From contig NZ_JASVVV010000007.1 in NCBI RefSeq assembly GCF_030287405.1, forward strand, positions 100,249 to 164,248: a stretch of DNA of 64,000 nt, given 5' to 3'. A program made the position numbers and the translations under genes. The notes below the pieces were generated by a model. It ran no database searches. It saw only the letters and a program-made list of their open reading frames with translations, and had not been told where the DNA came from. This DNA comes from Halalkalicoccus sp. NIPERK01 (GTDB lineage: Archaea > Halobacteriota > Halobacteria > Halobacteriales > Halalkalicoccaceae). This document shows positions 1 through 9,192 of this stretch, piece by piece; position 1 is the stretch's first letter; each line of letters starts with the position of its first letter.

Positions 1-115
1 GCCATTAGGCGGGTGTTGCACCCGAACGCTGTTAATCCTTTTCAGTCGGGAGAGCGCTACGCGAGGGGCGATGGCTCCGAGACGGTGAAACGAAAGAACG
101 ACCGGTCCGAGGGAA
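1..115. other. Intergenic stretch downstream of atpB
   Basis: No gene is visible. A short hairpin (six-base stem CGGGTG/CACCCG around TTG, 10-24) lies here. On the minus strand, which is the direction of the atp operon, this leads towards the expected atpD beyond the window edge. The hairpin is too short to call a terminator. Confidence 0.5.
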
Positions 116-1603
116 TCAGTCGTCGGCTTCGACGCCGACCGCCTCGCCCTCCTCGCTTTCCTCCGCGTCTTCGGGGTAGTACGTCTCGATGAGTTCCTCG
201 TCGATCCGGTTGAGCTCCGTCTTCGGCAGCATGCCGAGTAGCTCCCAGCCGATGTCGAGCGTCTCGGCGATGTCACGGTTGGTGTCGTAGCCCTGTTGAA
301 CGAACTCCTGTTCGAACCGGTCGGCGAAATCGAGGAACTTGTTGTCTCGCTCGGAGAGCGCCTCGCGCCCGACGATGTTCACCAGGTCGCGCAGGTCCTC
401 GCCCTCCGCGTAGGCGGCGTACATCTGGTCGGAGACGTCGGCGTGGTCCTCGCGGGTGAGCCCCTCGCCGATCCCGTCGTCCATCAGCCGCGAGAGCGAG
501 GGCAGGACGTTCACCGGCGGCTCGATCCCCTGGCTGTTGAGGTCGCGGTCCATCATGATCTGACCCTCGGTGATGTAGCCCGTCAGGTCGGGGATCGGGT
601 GGGTGTCGTCGTCGCCGGGCATCGTCAGGATCGGGATCTGCGTGACCGATCCCTCGCGACCCTTGATCCGACCCGCCCGCTCGTACAGTTGGGCGAGGTC
701 GGTGTACATGTAGCCGGGGTAGCCACGTCGACCCGGGACTTCCTCCCTAGCTGCCCCGATCTCGCGGAGCGCCTCGCAGTAGTTGGTCATGTCCGTGAGG
801 ATCACCAGCACGTGATACCCCTTCTCGAAGGCGAGGTACTCCGCGGTGGTCAGCGCCAATCGCGGCGTGACCTGCCGCTCGACCGCGGGGTCGTCCGCGA
901 GGTTCATGAAGACCACCGAGCGCTCCAGCGCGCCGGTGCGCTCGAAGTCGTCGATGAACTCGTTTGCCTCCTCGGCGGTGATCCCCATCGCGCCGAAGAT
1001 CACCGCGAACTCCGAGCCCTCGTCGTCGGCACCCTCGCCGAGTTCACCGTCCTCGTCGCCGGGTTCGTCGGTCGCCTCGTCCTCGGCCGCTTCCTCCGGA
1101 ACGGTGGCCTGCCGGGCGATCTGGAGCGCCAGGTCGTTGTGGGGCAGTCCGGAGGCGGAGAAGATCGGCAGCTTCTGGCCCCGGACGAGGGTGTTCATGC
1201 CGTCGATGGCCGAGACGCCCGTCTGGATGAACTCCTCGGGGTACTCGCGGGCGTAGGGGTTGATCGCCGCGCCGACGATGTCGTGGCGCTCCTCGGGGAC
1301 GATCTCGGGGCCGCCGTCGATCGGGTTGCCCGAGCCGTCGAGCACCCGTCCCAGCAGATCCTCGGTGACGGGCATCTTCATCGTCTCGCCGAGGAACCGC
1401 ACGGACGCCTTGCGGTCGATCCCGGTCGTGCCCTCGAACACCTGGATCGCGACGATGCCGCTCTCGGATTCGAGCACCTGACCGCGCTTTACCTCGCCGC
1501 CGGGCGTCTCGATCTCGACGATCTCGTCGTAGCCGACCGGCTCGTCGATCTCGACGAACACCAGCGGGCCGCTGATCTCGGTGATGGTTTGATACTCTTT
1601 CAT
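116..1603 (-). CDS. atpB: A-type ATP synthase subunit B
   Basis: This is the non-catalytic nucleotide-binding subunit of the A1 head of the archaeal ATP synthase, which makes ATP from the ion gradient at the inner face of the membrane. The 495-residue protein starts [13 protein letters not shown]. It has [12 protein letters not shown] (about 148-159) where catalytic subunits carry a P-loop, then the conserved [11 protein letters not shown] block. Residues about 169-196 form a long, almost purely acidic insertion, longer than I recall in relatives. The ATG shares one base with the atpA stop (TGATG), so translation is probably coupled. It is the last atp gene in the window; the usual atpD would follow past position 1. 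Confidence 0.97.
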   Translation of the reverse strand: MKEYQTITEISGPLVFVEIDEPVGYDEIVEIETPGGEVKRGQVLESESGIVAIQVFEGTTGIDRKASVRFLGETMKMPVTEDLLGRVLDGSGNPIDGGPEIVPEERHDIVGAAINPYAREYPEEFIQTGVSAIDGMNTLVRGQKLPIFSASGLPHNDLALQIARQATVPEEAAEDEATDEPGDEDGELGEGADDEGSEFAVIFGAMGITAEEANEFIDDFERTGALERSVVFMNLADDPAVERQVTPRLALTTAEYLAFEKGYHVLVILTDMTNYCEALREIGAAREEVPGRRGYPGYMYTDLAQLYERAGRIKGREGSVTQIPILTMPGDDDTHPIPDLTGYITEGQIMMDRDLNSQGIEPPVNVLPSLSRLMDDGIGEGLTREDHADVSDQMYAAYAEGEDLRDLVNIVGREALSERDNKFLDFADRFEQEFVQQGYDTNRDIAETLDIGWELLGMLPKTELNRIDEELIETYYPEDAEESEEGEAVGVEADD

Positions 1604-3366
1604 CAGTATTTCTCCCTGAGCTGTGATTCGATGTCTTCCTGGAGCTCCTCGACGTACGCCTCGTACTCCTCCTGGGTCCCGATCCGGTTGAGCCGCGGGG
1701 CGGCGTCGATCGCGGTGATCTCCTCGACGGGCACGCCGGCTTCGAGCGCCGCAAAGGCCTCGTCGTTGAACGTCTTGATCGCCTGCCAGATCAGGTACGA
1801 CTTCTCCGGCGGCGAGAACTGGTCGACGTCGTGGAATGCGTTCTGCTGGAGGAAGCCCTCCCGGAGGTAGCGCGCCACCTCGAGGGTGAGCTGCTGGTCC
1901 TCCGGCAGGGCGTCCTTGCCCACGAGCTGGACGATCTCCTGGAGCTCGCTCTCCTCGTCGAGGACGTCGACGGCCCACTGTCGGACCTGCGGCCAGTCCT
2001 CGGCGACGTTCTCGACGAACCACGGGTCGAGCTGGTCCTTGTACAGCGAGTACGACTCGTTCCAGTTGATCGACGGGAAGTGCCGGCGTTCGGCGAGGTC
2101 GGCGTCGAGCGCCCAGAACGTCTTGACGATCCGCAGCGTGTTCTGGGTCACCGGCTCGGAGAAGTCCCCGCCCGGCGGGCTGACGGCGCCGACCGCCGAG
2201 ATCGACCCCTCGGTGCCGTTGATGTTCTCGAACAGCCCCGCGCGCTCGTAGAACTGGCTGAGGCGCGCGGCGAGGTAGGCGGGGTAGCCCTCCTCGCCGG
2301 GCATCTCCTCCAGTCTCGAAGAGATCTCGCGCATCGCCTCCGCCCACCGCGAGGTGGAGTCGGCCATCAGCGCGACGTCGTAGCCCATGTCGCGGTAGAA
2401 CTCGGCGATGGTGATCCCCGTGTAGACGCAGGACTCGCGCGCGGCGACGGGCATGTTCGACGTGTTGGCGATGAGGCAGGTCCGGGCCATCAGCGCGTTG
2501 CCGGTCTGTGGGTCCGGCAGGTCCGGGAAGTCGTCGATGACTTCGGTCATCTCGTTGCCCCGCTCGCCACAGCCGATGTAGACGACGATGTCGGCGTCCG
2601 AGAACTTCGCCAGCGACTGCTGGGTCACCGTCTTCCCGGAGCCGAAGGGGCCCGGGATCGCCGCCGTCCCGCCCTTCGCGAGCGGGAACAGACCGTCTTG
2701 AACGCGCTGGCCGGTCACCAGCGGGCGGTCCGGCGAGCGCTTGTTCGCCGTGGGCCGTGCCTCGCGGACCGGCCACTCCTGGCGCATGGCGATCTCCTCG
2801 CCCGTGTCGAGTTCCGCGACGGTCTCGGTGACGTCGAAGGTGCCCGATTCTACCGAACTGACCTCGCCGCCCTCCGAATCGGGCGGGACCATCACCTTGT
2901 GGTCGACGCTTTCCGTCTCCGGGACCGTCCCGAGGACGTCGCCGGCCTCGACGACGTCGCCCTCGCTCACCTCGGGGGTGAACTCCCAGGTCTCCTCCAG
3001 GTCGATGCCCGGCGCGTCGACCCCGCGGTCGAGGAAGGCGCCCATCTGCGACTCGAGGACGTCGAGCGGGCGCTGGACGCCGTCGTAGATGGTGTCGAGC
3101 ATGCCCGGCCCGAGGTCGACCGAGAGGGGTTCGCCGGTGTTCTGTACGGGGCCGCCGGGGCTGATGCCCGAGGTCTCCTCGTAGACCTGGATGGTCGTGA
3201 CGTTGCCTTCGATCTCGATGACCTCGCCCATCAGCCCTTCTTCGCCGACGTAGACGACGTCGTTCATCCGGGCGTCGAGATCCGTGGCGCTCACGACGGG
3301 ACCGCTCACGCTCTCGATCCGACCCTCGCTGACGACGTCGATGTCGGTCTGTGTTGCTTGACTCAT
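1603..3366 (-). CDS. atpA: A-type ATP synthase catalytic subunit A
   Basis: This is the catalytic subunit of the A1 head and forms the ATP-synthesising sites at the A/B interfaces. The 587-residue length is normal for the family. The Walker A motif GPFGSGKT is at 239-246, preceded by the large bulge domain (about 115-200) typical of A/V-type catalytic subunits. Later come the [10 protein letters not shown] block and the [22 protein letters not shown] block that closes the nucleotide site. It lies between atpF (30 bases upstream) and atpB (one-base overlap). The start [17 protein letters not shown] fits haloarchaeal homologues. Confidence 0.98.
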   Translation of the reverse strand: MSQATQTDIDVVSEGRIESVSGPVVSATDLDARMNDVVYVGEEGLMGEVIEIEGNVTTIQVYEETSGISPGGPVQNTGEPLSVDLGPGMLDTIYDGVQRPLDVLESQMGAFLDRGVDAPGIDLEETWEFTPEVSEGDVVEAGDVLGTVPETESVDHKVMVPPDSEGGEVSSVESGTFDVTETVAELDTGEEIAMRQEWPVREARPTANKRSPDRPLVTGQRVQDGLFPLAKGGTAAIPGPFGSGKTVTQQSLAKFSDADIVVYIGCGERGNEMTEVIDDFPDLPDPQTGNALMARTCLIANTSNMPVAARESCVYTGITIAEFYRDMGYDVALMADSTSRWAEAMREISSRLEEMPGEEGYPAYLAARLSQFYERAGLFENINGTEGSISAVGAVSPPGGDFSEPVTQNTLRIVKTFWALDADLAERRHFPSINWNESYSLYKDQLDPWFVENVAEDWPQVRQWAVDVLDEESELQEIVQLVGKDALPEDQQLTLEVARYLREGFLQQNAFHDVDQFSPPEKSYLIWQAIKTFNDEAFAALEAGVPVEEITAIDAAPRLNRIGTQEEYEAYVEELQEDIESQLREKY

Positions 3367-3396
3367 TGTGTGGTGTGTGTTACGGTGGTAGAGTAA

Positions 3397-3723
3397 TCAG
3401 GAGTCCTCGTCCATCAGGTCGATACCGATCGCGCGCTTGATCTTCTCTCTGAGCCCGCCGCTGCCCGCGCCGCCGCCGAGCATCACGAACGTCGGCTCGA
3501 CGCTCGTCTCGACGTCCCGACGGAGGTTCCGCGAGAGGTACTCGAGGTCCTCTTCGTGCATGATCGCGATGCCGACCTCGTCGTTCTCGAGGACGTTCGC
3601 GACGGCCTCGTCCAGTCGCTCGGCCTTCTCGTCGTCGGGGACGTTCTCGAAGACGCGTACCCCGGCGAGCCGAAAGCCGGTCGTGAACTCGGGGCTGCCG
3701 ATGGCGGCGATCTCCTGGCTCAT
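3397..3723 (-). CDS. atpF: A-type ATP synthase subunit F
   Basis: This is the small central-stalk subunit, which binds the rotor (C and D subunits) inside the A1 head and is thought to modulate activity. It has 108 residues, the usual size, with the Rossmann-like AtpF fold: the N-terminal MSQEIAAIGSPEFTTGFRLAG, then a VGIAIMHEEDLEYL strand-helix near the middle. The C-terminal GLREKIKRAIGIDL is the recognisable family ending. Its ATG overlaps the atpC stop by four bases (ATGA), showing tight coupling. Confidence 0.96.
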   Translation of the reverse strand: MSQEIAAIGSPEFTTGFRLAGVRVFENVPDDEKAERLDEAVANVLENDEVGIAIMHEEDLEYLSRNLRRDVETSVEPTFVMLGGGAGSGGLREKIKRAIGIDLMDEDS

Positions 3724-4799
3724 AGTATCACCAGCTCCTCCTCGATCTCCTCCTCGCTCAGCCCGGCCTCCCGGCCGCGCGCGATCGCCCGGATGTTGTC
3801 GACCTCGCGCTCCTTCGCGAGGATGTACGACAGCACCGACGCGATCGTCATCGGGTAGCGGTTCGCGAGGCGGTCGGCGTACTCCGACAGCGCGATGTCG
3901 AGGGCGTGTTCGAACGCGATCAGGCTCTCGTTTTCGGCCTGGCGCAACTCGACGAGCGCCTCGTCGAGGCGGTCGCCGTAGGTGCTCTCCTCGATCCGGG
4001 CCAGAAGCTCCTCGCGGTTGGCGACGAGCCCCGACATCTCGCGCCGGTCGAACAGCGTCCCGCCCTCGATGAAGTACTCGCCGGGGTCGATGTCCGCGCC
4101 GGTGCGCGCCAGCCGGAGCGCGTTTCTGGCGTTCCGGAAGTCGATCTCCGCCTGCAGGAACTCGACGTACTGGGAGACCGGGTCGTCGCGCTCGGCGCTC
4201 ACCGATCCGACGTTGTCGAGGATGTGTTCGTAGTAGGTCCGGTCGACGGCGTTCTCGAGGGGGACGAGCGTGTCGGTCGCCTCGTAGTCCTCGTAGGCCG
4301 CTTCGAGGGGATCGCCGAAGATCGTTCCGTCGAGCTGGTCGACGACCTCCTCGATCGAGCGCGCCTCGAGCAGGCGGTCGATCTCGCGATCGCTGAACTC
4401 GCCGGCCCGGATCAGGTCGGCCTCGATGGTCTCCTGGCCCGCACCGGCGTAGATCCCGCGGATCACCGTCTTGACGTTCCAGGCGTCGAACTTCCGGAGG
4501 TAGTTCGCGATGAACTCGTAGAGGCGCCCCTCGGCCCAGTCCAGCAGGTCGTCGAAGTGCTTCGCGAGGTTCGCGTGCAGCGCGTACTCGATCAGGTCGA
4601 CGCCGCTGTGGCGCGCCCCGAGCGCGTTGATCTCGGTTTCGTACTCGGTCTCCTCCATGAAGCGGGCGATCTCGCTCGGTCCCATCCGGACCAGCTTGCG
4701 GTACTCCTCCTCGTCGAACAGCGCGGCGCGGCGGGCCCGAACGCGGGCGTTTACGTACTCCGGGTTCGAGCTCCCGATCGTTCGCGTCCTGGGGCTCAT
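3720..4799 (-). CDS. atpC: A-type ATP synthase subunit C
   Basis: This is the funnel-shaped central-stalk subunit that links the rotating membrane ring (K) to the A1 rotor; it belongs to the V-type subunit d/C family. The 359 residues are mostly alpha-helical. Family landmarks are the N-terminal NPEYVNARVRARRAALFDEE, a middle FDAWNVKTVIRGIYAG segment, and the C-terminal YILAKEREVDNIRAIARG. It overlaps atpF and atpE by four bases on either side (ATGA junctions). Confidence 0.96.
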   Translation of the reverse strand: MSPRTRTIGSSNPEYVNARVRARRAALFDEEEYRKLVRMGPSEIARFMEETEYETEINALGARHSGVDLIEYALHANLAKHFDDLLDWAEGRLYEFIANYLRKFDAWNVKTVIRGIYAGAGQETIEADLIRAGEFSDREIDRLLEARSIEEVVDQLDGTIFGDPLEAAYEDYEATDTLVPLENAVDRTYYEHILDNVGSVSAERDDPVSQYVEFLQAEIDFRNARNALRLARTGADIDPGEYFIEGGTLFDRREMSGLVANREELLARIEESTYGDRLDEALVELRQAENESLIAFEHALDIALSEYADRLANRYPMTIASVLSYILAKEREVDNIRAIARGREAGLSEEEIEEELVIL

Positions 4800-5377
4800 T
4801 GCTCGAACAGACGGCTGCTAGCCTCTTTGAGGTTGTCCTCCCAGACGTCGGCGAGCACCGAGTCGAACGTGTTGTTCACGCGGATCCGCGAGCCCTCGCT
4901 CTCCGCGACGACGCCGCCGAGACAGTCGTACTCGCCGGCGTACTCGTAGCCGTCGTACGATTCGAGCAGTGCCGCGATGAGCGCCTCGTCGTCGGCCCGG
5001 CCGTAGACGTCTACCGACGCGCCCTCGTCGAACTCCTCGGCGGCCGCGGCCAGCAGTTCGTCGGTGAGCTCCTCGCGGCGCTCGCCGTCGATCCCCGCTA
5101 TCTCCCCTTCGACCCGCTCGCGGACGTCCTCGAGGACGTCGCGCCGGGCTTCGAGGCGTTTCTGTTTGGCCTCGAGGTTCGCACTCGAGAGTCGCTGCTC
5201 GCGCTCCTGTTCGATCTGACGCTCGACCTCGCGCTCGCGCTCGGCTTCGATCTCCGCCGCGTCGGCCTCGGCCTCGGCGATGATCGCCTCGACGCGCTCG
5301 TCGGCGTCCCGCTCGACGTCGCGGGCCCGCGCGCGGGCTTCGTCTCGAATGTCCTCGACGACCGTTTCTAAACTCAT
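4796..5377 (-). CDS. atpE: A-type ATP synthase subunit E (peripheral stalk)
   Basis: This peripheral-stalk subunit pairs with subunit H to form the stator that holds the A1 head still. It has 193 residues. The first ~110 are one charged coiled coil rich in Glu, Arg and Ala. The C-terminal ~80 residues form the globular domain, ending in the conserved IRVNNTFDSVLADVWED segment that contacts the head. It is 21 bases downstream of atpK and overlaps atpC by four bases. Confidence 0.95.
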   Translation of the reverse strand: MSLETVVEDIRDEARARARDVERDADERVEAIIAEAEADAAEIEAEREREVERQIEQEREQRLSSANLEAKQKRLEARRDVLEDVRERVEGEIAGIDGERREELTDELLAAAAEEFDEGASVDVYGRADDEALIAALLESYDGYEYAGEYDCLGGVVAESEGSRIRVNNTFDSVLADVWEDNLKEASSRLFEQ

Positions 5378-5398
5378 TGATGAAGGGAAAGGGGGCGT

Positions 5399-5659
5399 TC
5401 AGGCGACGAACACGACGACCAGCGCGAGGATCACGAGCGTCTCGGGCAGGACCGTCAGGATCAGCCCGAGACCGAACAGATCGCGGTCCTCGGCGATCGC
5501 GCCCATCGCCGCGCTGCCGATGCCGCGTTCCGCGTAGCCCGCACCGAGCGCCGCCAGCCCGACCGCGAGCGCCGCCGCGCCCGTGCTGTCGATGGCCGGG
5601 CCGCCGGTTTCCTGCTGCAATACGACTGCGTCTGCGAGTGCGTTAGCGATTTCGTACAT
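5399..5659 (-). CDS. atpK: A-type ATP synthase proteolipid subunit K (c ring)
   Basis: This is the membrane rotor subunit; copies form the ring that carries ions through the Ao sector. It has 86 residues and two transmembrane helices (about 25-47 and 62-84) around a polar loop (GAIAEDRD). The ion-binding carboxylate is Glu73 in LPETLVIL. The glycine/alanine-rich first helix is standard for helix packing in the ring. About 20 residues before the first helix form a hydrophilic leader seen in haloarchaeal homologues; whether it is cleaved cannot be told here. Confidence 0.95.
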   Translation of the reverse strand: MYEIANALADAVVLQQETGGPAIDSTGAAALAVGLAALGAGYAERGIGSAAMGAIAEDRDLFGLGLILTVLPETLVILALVVVFVA

Positions 5660-5683
5660 TAGTAGTGGATGTGAGTTTTCTCG

Positions 5684-7987
5684 TTACTCAGTCGTGTGGG
5701 TTCGATCGGTTCCGAACGGTTCGTAGTTCTCCCCACCGCCATCATAAAACTTCCCAAAGAACTCGACGTATTCGAGGCGTACGCCCTGTAGACCGGCACT
5801 CGTGATACCAAGTCCCAGGACGACGAGGTGGCCGACGACGAAGACGAGCGCGCCCGCCAGCACCGTCGCCGCGGCGACGGCGAGGCCGGCGTCGGTGGTG
5901 ACGATCCCGCCGAACATGAGTTCGCCGCCCTCGGGCACCTCCGCGTGACTACCGGTCATGAAGTGGAAGTGGCCGCTCTCGTCCTCGTAGGCGCCGACCA
6001 CGAGCAGGTTGACCACGAACGCCATCCCGGCCTTCGCGAGCAACACGGCGGTGATCCGCGTGTACGAGATGACGTGGGCCAGCCCGTTGGTGAGGCTCTC
6101 GAGGACGCCGATGATGATGCCGACGCCGCCCTCGTGGAGGTACTCGCCGTAGACCGCGCCGGCGAGGCCGGCGGCCGCGACGACCAGCCCGACGGTCCCG
6201 ACCGCGGGGCTGAAGCCGCCGAAGCCCAGCGCCATCGGCTCGCCGTCGAAGACGGTGAAGAGGAACTCGGGCTTGTAGGAGGCGTAGCTCGTGCTGAAGA
6301 TCCAGACCCAGAGCCCGACCGCCAGAAACGCCCACGAGAGGTTGCTCGCGGCGGCGGGCACGAGGCCGTCGGTCTCGAGTTCGTTGACGAACCCGAAGAC
6401 GTAGCCGACCGTGAGGTGGACCAGCCCGATCAGCAGCGCGACCACGAGCCAGAACAGCGCGAAGGCGCTGTCGAGGCCCTTCTCGATGGGGGCGTGTTCG
6501 AGCCCGACGATCCCCTCCCAGAGCACCGTCGAGACGACGTGAAAGCCGAGGAACTCGCCGTAGAGCACGCCGAAGACCGTCGTGAAGATCCCACACCACA
6601 GCGCGATCCCGCCGAGGCTCTTCAGCGCGGGGCTGTCGACCGCCCGGTAGAGCCCGTAGCCCATCGCCATGTAGAGGATCCCGTAGCCGACGTCGCCGAT
6701 CATCAGCCCGAACATCACCGGGAACGTCAGAAACAGGACGATCGTCGGGTCGAGTTCGAAGTACCGCGGCCGGTTGATCGCCTCGACCAGCAGCTGGAAC
6801 GGGCGTGCGGTCTTCGGGTTCTCCTGGACGACCGGCGGCTCGTCGCCGTGCATGCTGGTCGCGCTCGCGTGACCGCCGTCGGAGCGAGCCTTCGACGGGG
6901 ACTGCCTCGCGTCGCTCGGCTCACCGCCATCCGAGCGGACCTCTGCGGCCTGCCCGTCGCCGTCGGTCGCCGCGGTCGCGGGCTGGCGCTCCGCGTCGCC
7001 AGCGTCGCCCGGCTCGTCGTCGTGGGAGCCGTGGCCGTGACCGTGGGCGACGTCGTCGTAGTCGACGCGTTCGAGTTCCTCGCACTCGACGTGCTCGCCG
7101 ACCTCGGCGTCGAGGGCGGTCTCCAACTCGTCGTAGCGCTTCGTCGGGACCCACCCCTCCGCGATGAACGAGCGATCCGTCGTCGCAAAGGAGAGGGGAA
7201 CCTCGGCCTTCTCGACGTCGATCGAGAGCTGTTCTTCGACCGCGAGCAGGAAGCCCGCGACGTCGAGTTTCAGCTCCTCGATCTCGCCGTCGATGGTCGC
7301 GAGCTTCGAGTCGATCTGCTGTCTGCGGTGTTCGAGGTCCGCGACGTACTCCTCGGGGCTCGCCTCGGCCTCCGGAACCGAAAGCGGCGTGACCTCGACG
7401 CCGACCAGCGCGTCGTCCAGTACGTCCTCGTGGCCGGATTCGGGGTGCGCGAAGACGGCGACGACGCCGTCCTCGGCAAACGTCTCGAACGAGTTGATCC
7501 CGTCGGCCGCCGAGAGCGCGTCGCGGATCTCCGCCTCGCGGCCCTCGACGACGCGGGTTTCGAGCGAGTCGTAGCCCGAGAGCAGGTCGAGGTCGATCCC
7601 GAGCGTCGCGAAGGGGCGAACGGACGAGAGTCGGTCGTCGATGTCGCGGCGTTCCTCGCGCAACTCGACCCGGCGGTCGTCGAGTTCGTTGACGCGGGCG
7701 CGGACCTCCTCGATCTCCGCGTCGATCTCCTCGTCGGTGACGATCCGGCTCGGGCCGGCGTCCTCCTCGTCGATGTCGAGGATGCTCTCGATCGAGCGAA
7801 CCGTCACGAGTTTCTCGGAGATGCCCTCGGCCTCGGGTGCCGGATCGCCGGGCCGAAAGCCCTCCCACCGGTCGTCGTAGTCGACCACGTGGACGAGGTT
7901 GAGCCCGTGGATCGTCTCGATGGCGTCGTCCATCACCCGCTTTGCGCCCGTCACCGAGACCTTGCTCATCCGCTCAGGTCTGAGCAT
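5684..7987 (-). CDS. atpI: A-type ATP synthase subunit I (a-type stator)
   Basis: This is the large membrane stator, with a cytoplasmic N-terminal arm that binds the peripheral stalks and a C-terminal membrane domain forming the ion half-channels. I start at MLRPERMSKVSVTG, the family start, which overlaps atpH by 14 bases and gives 767 residues. The arm (about 1-320) has coiled-coil segments. About seven or eight transmembrane helices follow from FLTFPVMFGLMIGDVGYG. Between arm and membrane domain lies a His-rich then Ser/Asp/Gly-rich linker (AHGHGHGSHDDEP and on) with two RSDGG copies that look like an inserted DNA repeat. The downstream MSKVSVTG start (7969) would avoid the atpH overlap. 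Confidence 0.95.
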   Translation of the reverse strand: MLRPERMSKVSVTGAKRVMDDAIETIHGLNLVHVVDYDDRWEGFRPGDPAPEAEGISEKLVTVRSIESILDIDEEDAGPSRIVTDEEIDAEIEEVRARVNELDDRRVELREERRDIDDRLSSVRPFATLGIDLDLLSGYDSLETRVVEGREAEIRDALSAADGINSFETFAEDGVVAVFAHPESGHEDVLDDALVGVEVTPLSVPEAEASPEEYVADLEHRRQQIDSKLATIDGEIEELKLDVAGFLLAVEEQLSIDVEKAEVPLSFATTDRSFIAEGWVPTKRYDELETALDAEVGEHVECEELERVDYDDVAHGHGHGSHDDEPGDAGDAERQPATAATDGDGQAAEVRSDGGEPSDARQSPSKARSDGGHASATSMHGDEPPVVQENPKTARPFQLLVEAINRPRYFELDPTIVLFLTFPVMFGLMIGDVGYGILYMAMGYGLYRAVDSPALKSLGGIALWCGIFTTVFGVLYGEFLGFHVVSTVLWEGIVGLEHAPIEKGLDSAFALFWLVVALLIGLVHLTVGYVFGFVNELETDGLVPAAASNLSWAFLAVGLWVWIFSTSYASYKPEFLFTVFDGEPMALGFGGFSPAVGTVGLVVAAAGLAGAVYGEYLHEGGVGIIIGVLESLTNGLAHVISYTRITAVLLAKAGMAFVVNLLVVGAYEDESGHFHFMTGSHAEVPEGGELMFGGIVTTDAGLAVAAATVLAGALVFVVGHLVVLGLGITSAGLQGVRLEYVEFFGKFYDGGGENYEPFGTDRTHTTE

Positions 7988-8306
7988 GCACCGCCTCCTC
8001 GAACCGCGAGACGACGAACTCGACGACATCCTCTCTGCGGCCTTCCGAGCGGGATTCGAGTTCCTCGCGCTGCTCTTCGCCCCGGGCGAGGATCTCCTCG
8101 CGCTCCGCGTCGATCTCCTCGCGGGCGTCGGCGAGGCGTGTTTCGGCGAGATCGTCCGCCTCCTCGCGCGCCTCCTCGCGGATCTCCTCCGCGCGGGCGC
8201 GGGCCTCGGCGATGCGCTCCTCGCGCTCGCGTTCGGCCTCGGCGACGATCTCGTCGGCCTCCGCTTCGGCCTCCTTGATCCGGTCTAAAACCTCTGGCCT
8301 CGGCAT
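7974..8306 (-). CDS. atpH: A-type ATP synthase subunit H (peripheral stalk)
   Basis: This is the first gene of the operon. AtpH is a short coiled-coil protein that pairs with subunit E in the peripheral stalks. It has 110 residues, nearly all one charged helix (IKEAEAEADEIVAEAEREREERI onward) with the heptad pattern of a right-handed coiled coil, starting MPRPEVLDRI. The gene is preceded at the right distance by a TATA box, so it marks the operon start. It overlaps atpI by 14 bases if atpI begins at its usual methionine. Confidence 0.93.
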   Translation of the reverse strand: MPRPEVLDRIKEAEAEADEIVAEAEREREERIAEARARAEEIREEAREEADDLAETRLADAREEIDAEREEILARGEEQREELESRSEGRREDVVEFVVSRFEEAVHAQT

Positions 8307-8337
8307 ACTGTAATCAGGAGGAAGGTTGCATGACGGG

Positions 8338-8345
8338 CTATAAGG
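8338..8345 (-). promoter_or_regulatory. Putative TATA box of the atp operon
   Basis: On the minus strand the sequence reads CTTATAGC about 32-39 bases before the atpH ATG. This is the expected distance for an archaeal promoter with a very short leader. The divergent methyltransferase gene has its own TATA box about 80 bases away. Confidence 0.6.
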
Positions 8346-8424
8346 GAGTTGCGAAAACTACGGCTCGATCCGCGCGTTCGACCACGAATCGCGAGGGATC
8401 GTACGGTCGACGTACAGCCAACAG

Positions 8425-8431
8425 TATATAT
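8425..8431 (+). promoter_or_regulatory. TATA box of the methyltransferase gene
   Basis: TATATAT lies 25-31 bases before the ATG at 8456, the spacing of a leaderless haloarchaeal transcript. It also decides the start codon: the in-frame ATG at 8330 lies upstream of this promoter. Confidence 0.7.
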
Positions 8432-8455
8432 GAACACGGCCCGAACGCGCCGGCA

Positions 8456-9076
8456 ATGGGAGTCCTCGAAGACAAGGCACGGGCGCGGCTGTTCTACAAG
8501 TACCTCTCGAAGGTCTACGACCGGGTCAACCCCTTCGTCTGGAACGAGCAGATGCGCGGACAGGCCCTCTCGATGCTCGACATCGCCGAGACCGACCGCG
8601 TCCTCGACGTGGGCTGTGGCACCGGCTTCGCCACCGAGGGACTGCTCGGGTACACCGAGGACGTCCACGGCCTCGACCAGAGCCCCCACCAGCTGGAGAA
8701 GGCGTGGGCGAAACTCGGCAAACACGACCCCGTGAGGTTCTATCTGGGCGACGCCGAACGCCTCCCCTTCGCGGACGACAGCTTCGATATCGTCTGGTCG
8801 TCGGGGTCGATCGAGTACTGGCCGGACCCGGTCGCCACCCTCGCGGAGATCCGCCGGGTGACCAAACCCGGCGGGCAGGTCCTCGTCGTCGGCCCGAACT
8901 ACCCGAAAACGGGGATCATGCAGCGGGTCGCCGACTCGATCATGCTGTTTTACGACGCCGAGGAAGCGGATAGAATGTTCGCCGAGGCGGGCTTCGAGGA
9001 GGTCGAACACCGCCTGATGGGTCCCTCCTACGACCCCGACATCGCGATCACCACCGTCGCGCGCGTCACCGGGTGA
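8456..9076 (+). CDS. Class I SAM-dependent methyltransferase, UbiE/MPBQ-like
   Basis: This is a cytoplasmic SAM-dependent methyltransferase of 206 residues. Motif I is VLDVGCGTGFAT (about 43-54), followed by the acidic residue in VHGLDQSP, the GDAERLPFADDSFDIVWSSG block and the post-motif TKPGGQVLVVGPNYP. The pattern resembles the quinone-ring methyltransferases of tocopherol, plastoquinone and menaquinone synthesis, so a role in menaquinone or lipid quinone methylation is possible but inferred. The ATG at 8456 is chosen because a TATA box precedes it by about 27 bases. Its stop codon overlaps the left end of repeat copy A. Confidence 0.88.
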   Translation: MGVLEDKARARLFYKYLSKVYDRVNPFVWNEQMRGQALSMLDIAETDRVLDVGCGTGFATEGLLGYTEDVHGLDQSPHQLEKAWAKLGKHDPVRFYLGDAERLPFADDSFDIVWSSGSIEYWPDPVATLAEIRRVTKPGGQVLVVGPNYPKTGIMQRVADSIMLFYDAEEADRMFAEAGFEEVEHRLMGPSYDPDIAITTVARVTG

Positions 9077-9181
9077 TACCGTCGGTCACACCCAACACCG
9101 GTCGTCGACGGAACAGGACGTATTCGCGCTGTCGCCCGTCACATCAGGTAGTATCGTTGGATTTCCCATGACCGACGGTAT
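9076..9181. repeat. Repeat element copy A with terminal inverted repeats
   Basis: The element is 106 bp, bounded by ATACCGTCGGTCA at 9076-9088 and its exact inverse TGACCGACGGTAT at 9169-9181. Its left end begins at the last base of the methyltransferase stop codon and its right end stops 11 bases before the stop of the convergent pilin gene. The right third (ATCAGGT, CGTTG, TCCCATGACCGAC) aligns with copy B at 12175-12284. No open frame is evident. It may be a miniature mobile element or a structured 3' element. Confidence 0.75.
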
Positions 9182-9192
9182 GAGCCACTGGG

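Noticed and set aside
10..24. Short hairpin CGGGTG-TTG-CACCCG as terminator of the atp operon
   Set aside because: The stem is only six bases, there is no T-run, and atpD is expected further along, so a terminator here is unlikely.
296..3396. Long plus-strand open frames (for example 296-1870 and 1831-3396) opposite atpA/atpB
   Set aside because: They are antisense to clear atp genes. High GC makes long complementary frames common, and their proteins are Arg/Val/Leu/Asp-rich without domains.
5828..8278. 816-residue plus-strand frame opposite atpI/atpH
   Set aside because: It mirrors AtpI and AtpH codons on the other strand and has no recognisable domain.
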